From Podospora comata (Eukaryota; Ascomycota; Sordariomycetes; Sordariales; Podosporaceae), in the NCBI GenBank assembly GCA_017354895.1, contig CP071496.1, positions 1,240,001 to 1,304,000 on the forward strand: DNA of 64,000 nucleotides. The letters are read 5' to 3'. The notes under the pieces are model-generated. The model worked only from the letters and a program-made list of their open reading frames with translations. It was not told the DNA's origin and did not search any database. The translations under genes and the position numbers were made by a program. This document shows positions 10,550 through 20,180 of the stretch, one piece after another. Numbering within the stretch: the stretch's first letter is position 1; each line of letters opens with the position of its first letter.

Positions 10550-12049
10550 CTATGAGACTTCGATTTTCATATCCTCCCCGGCAGCCTCCACTAGATCGTC
10601 CATGCCGCCAACCTGTGTTGGTCCGCTTGCGCCTTCGGGCGGCATGGCCCAGGCTGGCAGCGGGCTCACATAACTCCAGGACCCATCCGCATCCTCGTAC
10701 CGGAGACTGTGCAGCCACAGAGAGAGCTCCTGGCTGCCTGGATCGGTATACAACGGGGTTTCGCAAACATCGCAAAGCTGGCCCGACATCCTTTCCGCCT
10801 TCTTCTTGTGATACACCTCCACCATCTCGTCATAGTACGCCACAGCATCCGCAACCTGTTCCTTTCCCATCCGTGCCAAACGGGAAAGAACATCCTCATC
10901 GGTATTCAGGGTTGCTTCGGCATCATTGCGCCCCAGGTCGAAGCCCCATACCTTCTGGTTGGCATAGATTGGATCGTTCTGTACAGGATGACCTAGAAAC
11001 TGTAGGTGAACCCGAATTTGATGTGTTCTGCCTGTGACGGGCAAGCAGCGGACAATCGAATATCCCTCGGTTTCTCTAGTGAACTGGTCTCCGGGACCGC
11101 CTGTCTCTGCCTCATCCGGCGACGGGCTGTTGCTGGAACTAGGTTTGATGATGGGCGACGGATAGTAAGCAAGGCGCTTGAAGACAGTCTTCGCAGACTT
11201 GCCATTAGCTCGGACCCGGTTCAAGCCCAGTTTTGGAGAAATTTGAAGGATCGGCTGGTCGCAGACAACCTCGCCATCAGGAAATCGGCCGACCACACGG
11301 GCAAGATATTCTTTCCGAACACTGCGTCTGAAGATCTGGGCACTAAGACTTTCGGCAGCTTTGGCCGTCTTTGCAATAAACATGATGCCACTGGTCAGCC
11401 TGTCGAGCCGGTTGCATGGTCGGGGCGCAAAGGTCGGCCCCCTCTCGGCCTTCATAATCTCCACCACTGAGTTGTAATGGTATCGACCGGCAGGGTGTAC
11501 TGGCACGCCCGAGGGCTTGTTGATCACGATCATGTCGTCGTCTTCGTGGATGACCTGCACGGGATCTTGTGTAACGGGAGGCTCGTGTCGATGTGTGGTA
11601 TGCGAAACCAGGTCGCCGTTCACCATCACATAATCCGGGCTCACGATTTTGCCATTGACCGCGACTTGACCAGACTCCATCGCCGCACGGTAATACTCGA
11701 CCGGTCGTTCGCGAAACTCGCTTTCAAACACTTCAATGATTTTTCTTCCTCGCCATCGCTCCTTGCACCAGGTGTTATATGTGTAGAAATAAGGGGCCAC
11801 CCGTCGAAGACCATCTTTGAAGAAGTATGGATGTGGAGGGCCCAGCGAGGCTGAAGGCTCGGGTTGCGAGATCAAGCTTGGTTCGGTATAACTGATGGCG
11901 CCAGTAGATTCTACGACTTTGTTGTTCTCAGCGACGACAGCAGTCAGCGGTTGTGACGGTGCACCAGGCAGGAGGATGGAGGCGGTCATCGTGCGGGCGA
12001 GGGTTGCAAGTGTAGACGTTCTTCTTAATAGGGCTTCGCCGGCCAACAT
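10550..12049 (-). CDS. RluA-family tRNA pseudouridine synthase, Pus8/Pus9-like (499 aa)
   Basis: Converts uridine to pseudouridine in RNA. The closest yeast relatives are Pus9 (mitochondrial tRNA U32) and the synthase half of Rib2/Pus8 (cytosolic tRNA U32). It is a single exon. An S4-like segment lies at about residues 103-150 (KIIEVFESEFRERPVEYY ... VNGK). The RluA core starts near 165 (VIHEDDDMIVINKPSGVPVHP), with the catalytic Asp in NRLDRLTSG at about residue 216. RTHQIRVHLQFLGHPV is the conserved C-terminal RluA motif. No deaminase domain follows, unlike yeast Rib2. The first 20 residues (MLAGEALLRRTSTLATLART) look like a mitochondrial presequence, and a second in-frame Met at 21 could give a form without it. 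It is divergent from the thioesterase gene, with about 350 bp between them. Confidence 0.92.
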   Translation of the reverse strand: MLAGEALLRRTSTLATLARTMTASILLPGAPSQPLTAVVAENNKVVESTGAISYTEPSLISQPEPSASLGPPHPYFFKDGLRRVAPYFYTYNTWCKERWRGRKIIEVFESEFRERPVEYYRAAMESGQVAVNGKIVSPDYVMVNGDLVSHTTHRHEPPVTQDPVQVIHEDDDMIVINKPSGVPVHPAGRYHYNSVVEIMKAERGPTFAPRPCNRLDRLTSGIMFIAKTAKAAESLSAQIFRRSVRKEYLARVVGRFPDGEVVCDQPILQISPKLGLNRVRANGKSAKTVFKRLAYYPSPIIKPSSSNSPSPDEAETGGPGDQFTRETEGYSIVRCLPVTGRTHQIRVHLQFLGHPVQNDPIYANQKVWGFDLGRNDAEATLNTDEDVLSRLARMGKEQVADAVAYYDEMVEVYHKKKAERMSGQLCDVCETPLYTDPGSQELSLWLHSLRYEDADGSWSYVSPLPAWAMPPEGASGPTQVGGMDDLVEAAGEDMKIEVS

Positions 12050-12394
12050 CAGCGCTCCATCAAGCAGAAACTCTCGGAGGTCTGAGGGTCGATAGCCAAG
12101 TGTTGGTGAGTTTGTGGTGGGGTTCGTGGCAGACTTAAAGATTCACGCTTGATTGGATGAGGGGTTCACCTGTTCAGATACTGAACTCAACGGAAAAAAA
12201 CAGGCGGTCGGAAGTGGCAGTATTTGACAGGTTCCAACCTGCAGGGTTACCCCACAGTCTTGGCTGCAGCGAACCTCGGCTCTTTCCGCAGCTATATTCG
12301 AGCCGTCAGCAACAATGAAATTCCTCTTTCCTCACTTCTTGCCTCGTGCTTGTCTTTCGAAGCGGAGGTGTTTATCCCCTTTCCTGCCGCTGCA
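12050..12394. promoter_or_regulatory. Shared bidirectional promoter region
   Basis: This 345-bp space lies between two divergent start codons (12049 on minus, 12395 on plus). Both genes must draw their promoter from it. An in-frame upstream ATG for the plus gene at 12224 lies inside it. I see no clear TATA box. Confidence 0.5.
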
Positions 12395-12924
12395 ATGTCA
12401 GACATCAGCCGTCTCAAAAGCAGAACGAGGGCTGACTATCGGTACATTCTGGAATATCGCACACGATGGTAAGAACATTCGATATCAACCTACTTCTAAG
12501 ACGCGTTTTGGGATTAATAATGATCAGGAGCGATAACGATATGTACGACCACATGAACAACTCCATTTACAACTTCCTTTACGACTCGGTTATCAATACT
12601 TACCTGATGGAAAACTGTGGCCTCCATCCCCCCTCGTCTCCGCAATATGGCATGGTTGTACATTCACACAACGACTACTTTGCTTCAATTTCGTTTCCTG
12701 CCTGCGCTGAGTTGGCCCTGCGAGTAAACCGCATAGGAAATTCCAGTGTGGCATATGAAATAGCTCTGTTTGAAAAGGGGCACGATGCGGTTCGATCTGT
12801 GGGCGAGTTTGTTCAAGTCTTTGTCGATCGCGAGACAGGGAGGCCAAATGCAAAGGGGATGAACCCAGAGCTACGCCGGGGATTGGAGAATCTACTAGTG
12901 AATCGAGAAGCAAGTAAACTTTAA
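12395..12924 (+). CDS. Hot-dog-fold acyl-CoA thioesterase, 4HBT/YbgC-like (156 aa, 2 exons)
   Basis: Predicted to hydrolyse acyl-CoA or aryl-CoA thioesters. Exon 1 is 12395-12468, the intron is 12469-12527 (GTAAGA ... ATTAATAATGATCAG) and exon 2 is 12528-12924; together 471 nt, 157 codons. The join makes YRTRWSDNDMYDHMNN, the hot-dog active-site segment: RW-x-D-x-D-x-Y-x-H-x-NN, with the catalytic Asp and the start of the long central helix. The rest (YGMVVHSHNDYFASISFP, VNRIGNSSVAYEIALF, SVGEFVQVFVD) follows the usual strand order of the fold. The start was chosen at 12395 because MSDISRLKSRTRADYRYILEYRTRW is the usual short N end; an in-frame ATG at 12224 would add 57 residues with no domain. 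Substrate and compartment are unknown. Confidence 0.88.
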
Positions 12925-13044
12925 AAGGGGGGCGAGTATGTATACAAGATGCTACGTCTGGCTTCACAAGTTGGCTAGAATATATATACTTGTAACAACC
13001 ATCTGGATCGAAACTTGTCGTGAATCTAACATAGTGGAGATAAA
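12925..13044. other. Boundary between gene-bearing and AT-rich DNA
   Basis: This short stretch is the 3' flank of the thioesterase gene. It ends where the first LTR begins; to its right base composition changes for the rest of the window. Confidence 0.6.
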
Positions 13045-13422
13045 TGTCACAGATCGTGCACGAAGTGCCTGTGCACAGGGCGCGGGGCGCCCGTAGCCAA
13101 TCATTACCTGACCAATAGGAGGTGGAGCGACGGGTTCACTAGTGGAGCGACAGGAGCCTGGTGATCCAAAGGAAGGAAAGGTGATCCAGATCACCCTTGG
13201 CGAAAGTGATCTAGGTAATCCAGAGGTCTATATATATGGAGGAACTAGATAGGTAGCAGATAGTGCCGCAGTATGTAAGATAAGTTGCATTCGTTAGTAT
13301 TAAGACTATTGTGATTAAAACAAGCTATTGTTATGCACTGTTTAGCTGCACCGACTTAAGACTGTCAAGAAGCACTTTTGACCAGTATCACATTCAGAGG
13401 TTCTGGACAGGGGTTCGCCACA
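13045..13422 (+). mobile_element. Solo LTR of a Ty3/Gypsy-type element (LTR family E)
   Basis: 378 bp, TGTCAC ... GCCACA ends. It has the TATA box and the conserved GGAGGAACT segment found in all LTRs of this window, and the shared U5 end (TTCAGAGGTTCTGGACAGGGG). The U3 part is its own type, with GGTGATCC repeats. The flanking 5-mers are ATAAA and ATAAG, a near match to a 5-bp target duplication. Little mutated, so fairly young or protected by its small size. It sits exactly at the gene-side border of the AT-rich block. Confidence 0.85.
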
Positions 13423-13942
13423 ATAAGATACTATATATGTAGCTTTATATCAAAAGTCTGAAAAAGATTTATAGGTACTTTTGATTTTTTAATAGTATCT
13501 AGAGATATTCTTTTGATCCGAGTTTATAGGAATCTAGAAAATAATTCAAGATATTTCTAATTTTCCAATCATAAATAAAGTTTTAGGTGAAATTTAATAC
13601 TTTTTTGTTAGTAATATTTATAGAATCTTGTAATGTTACTCTGATAATATTCTTTTTTAATAACGAATAATATGAAGATATAACTAGTAATTATAATAAT
13701 AATTATAGTTTTTTTAAAAGAAAAATAGGTAGAGCTTAGTATGAAAAATAGTAGCTCTACCTATTATTAAAATAATAAGCGTTATATATATAATAACAGG
13801 ATATTAATATGAAGATATGAAAAAAGAAGTTTTAGTTTTAAAAAGTAAGTTAATATAGCTAGCAGCTTTAGTAATATAAAAGTTGAAATTGAAATTAAAA
13901 GTAATAATAACAGCAATAGTAGTAGTAATATAAAAAGAGAAC
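13423..13942. other. AT-rich DNA, no gene
   Basis: 520 bp of AT-rich sequence between two LTRs, without a supported frame or known repeat. It contains one 13-bp perfect inverted repeat (13724-13765). Confidence 0.5.
13724..13765. repeat. Perfect 13-bp inverted repeat (hairpin)
   Basis: AATAGGTAGAGCT at 13724-13736 is matched by AGCTCTACCTATT at 13753-13765 with a 16-nt loop. It could be a transposon footprint, a small hairpin or chance; nothing nearby decides. Confidence 0.6.
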
Positions 13943-16900
13943 TGTCACGGTTTTAAAAGACAGTGGGCTCACAAGGAACTAATCAGGACTGGACCAGGCG
14001 ATCGAGCGGAGCTCACGGTCCAAATAGACAGAACGGATCAATGAGATAAGGACCGGAGATCGCGGCGGGACTTATGGTCCACGATCTAGTATCAGCTCAT
14101 CAGGAGTGGACCGAGGACCGTCTGTAAGTCAACGGTCCATGGTCCTTAGGTCTATATATATAGAGGAACTAGCTAGTATAGATAAATGGTTTTGTAACAT
14201 ATAGTTTAAGTTATAATTGTTAGTACTTAGATGTGACGAACCCCTATCCAGAACCTCTGAAAGGGATACTGGTCGAAGGCACTTCTGAATAATCGTGGTT
14301 CGGTGCAGCTAAACAGTGCACAACAAGATGTCTCAATGTAAACACTAGATACCGTGAATACAAGCTTGAATTGCATACTGCGGAACTGTCTATCTACACC
14401 AGCCAGTTCCTCCGTATATATAGACCCGGTGCCAAGCTTGGCACTGTCCTGGATCGATAGACTCGACCATCGATCCTATCGATACTGTCCCTTTTGGGAT
14501 TGACTCTTCTGGATCGATCCTCGATCCCAATGATCCTGTTCTGATTGGTCCGTGGTGCGCCTGCGCCCCACTGAGTGTCAAGCCGTGACATTAGATTATT
14601 ATAATCGAAATAAGTCATTTATTATATATTATTTAGCTCTACTAAACTAGGATTATTTAACATAAAGTTAGTTAATATTTCAGAAGATTTTGAATATGGA
14701 TTTGTTATATGATATATAATTACTTTGTACATAAATTAAAAGTGTTTTTTTACTACTATAGCCGGTGTTTTTTTATTACTATAGCCGGACCTAAAAACGT
14801 TCAAATACGAGGCGTCCCGCTTAACTTAAGTAGCGAGAAATTTTTTATTAATATTTAACCTACTTTCATTATTGTAAAATAAGTTATTAAATAGATTAGA
14901 AAATTAAAAACCGAAGTGTAAGACTAATAGGAGTAAAATATTCCGTTTATACCTAAAACAGTATTTACATTCCCAGTACTAGAGTATTATAAAAGAAGAA
15001 AAATACAGTTTAATCTTTATTTTCGTTAGTACATAAATTAGTTTATTAACGAAAAATCGAAAGTAAATTCCGTACCTATGAAAGTTAAAAATAGGGCTTT
15101 TATGTATTCGAATCTATCTTTAATAATTACCATAAAATAAAGCTATAGGATTGGAAAAAAATTATAATAAAGTATTTCGAAAATTACTATATTTTTAAGC
15201 TTAAATTTAAAGAAATGTTTCAAGAGTATAATAAAGTAAAGCGCATGTAAGAGAGATTAATAAATTTATATCAAAGGCGTTTAATGATTAAATATATCGG
15301 TTATTTAAAATTGATATCTTACGTAATACTGTTAATAATAAGAGGTTAATATAAATTTTTAAAATAAATTTTGAAAATAAAGGATAAATTAAATAAAAAG
15401 TTAAAGCTTAATACTTTCAGTAAATATATTACTGTCGTTATATATATTGACGATTGATGATTTTCACGTTATGAAAAAAAAAAAATAAGGTTATTATAAT
15501 CATAATAATAAAAAATATTTTAGTAATAATTATTTAAATAATGCACGTAGACTGAAATACTTTAGAATTAACTACTTTAATATTATATAATTAGGACCGA
15601 TAAATATTAATATTACTTAATAATATAGGTTATGAAGTCAGGACGAAGATAGAAATAACCTTAAATATATTAATTAAAAGAAAATAAAGTATTGTAAAAA
15701 AGAATCATACAATACTAAAATGATTCGAAAAAAAATTATATTAATTATTATATTAAGGAGACGGAGAGTTGTGAAGGTCGTAGTTTTTAAAGTATCTATA
15801 GAGATCTTTAATCATAATAATTCTATATAGTAAAGAGGATTTAGCCAGTAAACGATACTAAAAAGATAGTATAGCAAATAAAGTATTGTTATTGTACAAA
15901 GAGTACTATAACTTAGAAGGTTTTAATATAGAAATTGAAAAACTTTCAAATAAATAAAATATTATTAATATTAGGATTACGAAATCATTAAAGAATATAT
16001 TTGTATCTATATAGTATGTATTTTATAGAGGAAAAACGGTGTACCTTTATTGCAAATAACCGGAATTTTAAAAAGTATTTAGTTTTAAGATATTCTATAT
16101 AAATATATAAAGTACCATTAAAATAAATTGTTATATAGCTATCTACTAGTATACAAAGTAAGTAAAGAGGCTAATTTACAGTTAGTTAAAGGGATTATAG
16201 TTAAATAGAAGAGAGTTTATAAAGAAATGAAAAAACCTTTATATATGATATAAAATTCAGTTCAACTAAAGGACGGTTTTTCAATAATATAGTTTACTTT
16301 AAAAAAAATAAAATATTATTTCGTGTATGTAAAATGTAGGAGTAAATATAGGAATACAGTTTTTTTTTTAAAAAAATAGTATTAGAATAGTATTTAAGTT
16401 TAAATCACGTTTTATGCTTATAAAAAAAAGTTAAATAATACTATAAATGAAGAAGACTTTTGAACAAATGTTTAAAGATAAGGAACCGATATTAAATATA
16501 GATGTCATAAAATATTAAAAAGTTTAAAATAAAAAGATAAAAGGAAACTAAACGGGAATAGTTAAAATACGTTATGATATTAAATAACCCGAAGTAAGAA
16601 AAGGCTTTTAAAGATCATAATGATTTAAGAAACGACTCGTAACTCTCTACGGGAATCGATAACCTTTACTAAAATATAAATAGTATTTGCGAAGGTATTG
16701 ATATAAAATAAAAGTATAGAATTACGATTTAACATTGAATAATAAAGTTATTACACTATAAGCAGCAAGTAAAAAAGATAAATAGTTTTAGATTAAAATA
16801 TTTTTAAAAAATATTTAAGCAGTAGTATTAATAATGAAAAGTATAAAAGCAAATGAAATTTTATTATAATTCCTATATAACAGAGCGATCATGCAATTTT

Positions 16901-17690
16901 GTTACGATAAACTTCATTATAAAACTGTTAGAATTAAGAAATATAGTAATTAGCGTTCACTATAGTAGTATAGTAATAGTAGTCCATAGGCTTACAAAAT
17001 AAGTATACTTTTTATTTTATAAGTAAATTTAGTCGGTAAAGTTATCAGCGGATATAATATCAGAGTATATTATAGTAATATATATATAGTTAAAAATTTA
17101 TTACGGACTGCGATACTAAGTTTCTATTAAAGTTTTAAAGAACGTTAATAAGGAGGTGAAAAGTAGTACGGAAAATATCTTTAGTTTATTACTTTTTAAA
17201 TACTGAAGCGGAATAGCTTGATTAATAAATAAAACAATTGAATTAAGTTATCATTTTTATATGGGTAATTTATAGCATATTATAAAAAGAAAGATAACTA
17301 AGATTATCTCATTATTTTTAAAATTTTAATATATAATAAACTAACGGTAGGCATTTAATACTAAAGTAAATAAAGTTAGAGTTAAAGTAAATAAAATATA
17401 TATATTTTGCGGTAGGTTTAACGAAGAATTAAAATTAGAAAGGGAAGAATATCAAATACTATAACATTAAGGCTTGAGCAATCCTACTTTAAAGGGAAAA
17501 TATATTATTTCTTTTTATTCGTAGTTTACGGATTAAAACGTTTAGTAAGAAGCTAAATTATAAGAAAGTGGTCCTATTTAAAGTTTAAAAAACACTCAAA
17601 ACGGTACTCGAATTAGAGCTATATAGTATAATACGTTTAAGGTTATATACTTTTTTGTATTTACTTTTAGAAAATATAATAGTCTTTAAT
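13943..17690 (+). mobile_element. Ty3/Gypsy LTR retrotransposon, + copy, 5' LTR plus reduced interior (broken)
   Basis: The 5' LTR (family B) spans 13943-14231 and 14596-14709, split by a later solo LTR. The interior aligns by eye with the 25,062-31,784 copy: gag-side sequence from about 15,700 to 16,850, then integrase-side sequence from about 16,890 to 17,660. It is much shorter than the other copies, lacks a 3' LTR and has very many breaks with strong RIP signature. It meets an oppositely oriented copy near 17,690. Old. Confidence 0.8.
14232..14590 (-). mobile_element. Solo LTR (family A) inserted in the 5' LTR of another Gypsy copy
   Basis: 359 bp, TGTGACGAACC ... GCCGTGACA, flanked by perfect 5-bp duplications TTAGA (14227-14231 and 14591-14595). 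The host LTR sequence continues on both sides, so this is a nested insertion followed by LTR-LTR recombination. Its U3 has the GGATCGA repeats seen in the LTRs of the 25,062-31,784 element. Nearly free of RIP, so younger than its host. Confidence 0.93.
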
Positions 17691-19637
17691 TAGCGTGATT
17701 CTTTTAAGTTCTCTCCGAACTTCTCTTAACGATATTAAATATCCTAACTATTTCATTTCTTATACGTACAACTCACCCTTTTCTTTCTAAATTAAAAGTC
17801 TAGCAAATATAATATATCGAATATCTTTCATAGATATTATTTATATCTTTCTAAATTATATAAATCAATAACAGTATTGTTAAGGTAGTATATTATTAAT
17901 CGTTCAAGTGTTTTTTGATTATATAATGTACTAGGATTAAAACTTTACAGATATATTTGTTAATCCGAATAGTATTATAAAATACTTAAAATAAATATAA
18001 AGTATACGAAACCCTGATTTCGATTTACCCCTTTCCTTAATCTACATATAAGTGTACTAACTAACTATACTTAAGTATATGAAGTATTACGCTTAAATTA
18101 ATTTATGTTGTAACTTAAATATTAGCAGTAACGGATGATTAGTTCTTACTCTTTTATTATTAAGTTAATAATAAATTATATATAGTTATAAATTACTATT
18201 CTTTTCTGGTACGAAGAATACGGAGTATCGTATTAGCGGAATAGATTCCTAATATTTCTTTTCTGAAAACTTTTATTTCAATATTGTTATAACTTTTTAT
18301 TTTACTTATTATTAATATAATGAACCTTAATCAACTATAATTTAGCTATTTCTTTAAGATTTAACTATATATTCTTACGGTACTCGCTTTGAAAGTCCCT
18401 TTAAATACTTGGCCGTAAAGGCTAAATATCCTCGATATTTTACCGGTAATATTTTCTTCTAACCTTTCTTTATACCTTTACAGTAAATATATTTATTAAC
18501 CTCGGATATTTTTAACAACGTTGGTTACTTCATTTCTTTGATTTTTATCGGTCGTAAATATATAATATTAAAGTAATTAATATTCAAGTATTTTCGCTTA
18601 CGTTTATCGTTAGGATGATTATTATTGAAATACTTTTATTATTACTACTATAATAACCCCTATTATTGTTTCTTTTTCTTATTTAATGCTAAATTTATCA
18701 ATTATCAATCTGTATAGCTATAGTGATATACCTATTAATAGTATTAAGCCTCGACTTTTTATGTAATTTATCCTTTATTTTTACTTTAAGGCTGTTATAG
18801 AAAAACTATATTAACTCTTTAATAATGATACTTCATAAGGTATCGATTTTACCGAGAGCCGCGTATTTAATTATTAAATATCTTTAATATAGGTTTATAA
18901 GCCTCTTTTAGGCGTACTTTACTCTCTTTTATTTTTAAACAGCTTCTTCAATTTAATTTTAAAAATATCATAATTTTCAAATTTTTTAAACTAAATTCTT
19001 TTTAATCCTCCGGATTTACTTTATAATAATTATCGAGGATAGGTTTGAAGAACGCAGAAGCTTTATCATTAAACTTTAATAATAGTAAAATTCACTTTCG
19101 ATTTTTCTTCAATAAATTAGTGTAAATGCTAACTAAGGTAGGTTTTAAACTAAATTAAAAACTCTCTAAGCTCTATCTTTTCTTTTCTATAGTATTTCAG
19201 TACTAGAAACTTAGGGACTACACTAGGTATAACCAACATAATAATAATCTACTCCCGCTACTACTAAATTTCGTTCTCGAGTTTTTTATACGCTAAACAA
19301 TACGTTCTACGTAGTAAAAGTAGGTCTAGTATTAGTGGAAAGTCCCTCGCTACCTGAGCTAGGCGGGACGCCTCCTATCTAACTGTTTTTGGGTCCGGCC
19401 ATAGTAGTAAAGTGACGCCTTTAACTTATCCGTGATAAAGTTGAAGTAAGTATGTAACGTATAACGGACTTCTATCCAGAACCTCTAAAAGGGGTACTAG
19501 TTAAAAGCACTTCTAAATAGTCCTGCATCGGTATAGCTAAATAGTATATAACATTGGCTTATTAGCTTATCTCGATTACAATAGCTAGAATACTAACGAT
19601 TGTAACTTGAATTGTATTCTGCGGAACTATCTATTTA
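17691..19637 (-). mobile_element. Ty3/Gypsy fragment, - orientation, ending in a partial 5' LTR (broken)
   Basis: Sequence from about 17,700 to 18,580 aligns by eye with the reverse-transcriptase side of the 43,296-50,806 copy, and about 18,590-19,460 with the gag side and leader. The U5-side part of an LTR lies at about 19,465-19,637. It is fused tail to tail with the + copy to its left. Heavily RIP-mutated, with many breaks and large losses. Confidence 0.75.
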
Positions 19638-20180
19638 CTGAAATGGTGAGAAAACACACAAAAACAACCACAACACCACAAATGCACCCTCAACAGGTCC
19701 CTGAATAAACACACCTGCGTGACAGTGACTCGCTTGCAGGCCGCACTTCACGCAGGACAAAGAAAAGACAATATAGGCTCGCAGGCCACATAATAAGCAC
19801 TGGATTAGCCCAATCAGAGGACCGGAATTGCCTGCACGCATGTAAGGCATAAAATAACAAGAAAATAAAAGTAGATATCCTTCTTAAAATAGAATGTTAG
19901 AAGTAAGTAGTTTATATATATAACCCCTTAACCCGGTCAAATCCTCTGAAAGCCCCACTTCCTCACTTATACCCCTCAGGCCTATAGCCGCGCCCCAAAC
20001 TAAATCTCCCTTCGTATTTAATGAATATAAATCAGTAAGTAAACAAATATATAAAAAAGAAAAATTCATTATAAATCAAAAAGTAAATATCGACTAAATA
20101 AATAAAGAAAGAATACCGTAATCTTATCTCTTCTTCTCCCCAAAACTATCTATTTTCTTTATTTAAAGAGAGAAACAACC
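19638..20180. other. Unclassified GC-richer segment next to the truncated LTR
   Basis: About 540 bp, less AT-rich than its surroundings and with CpA/TpG present, so not RIP-mutated. It starts exactly where the LTR at 19,465 stops. No coding frame of note. It does not resemble the LTRs or the Fot1-type copies here; it may be part of another repeat family or a remnant of unique DNA. Confidence 0.4.
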
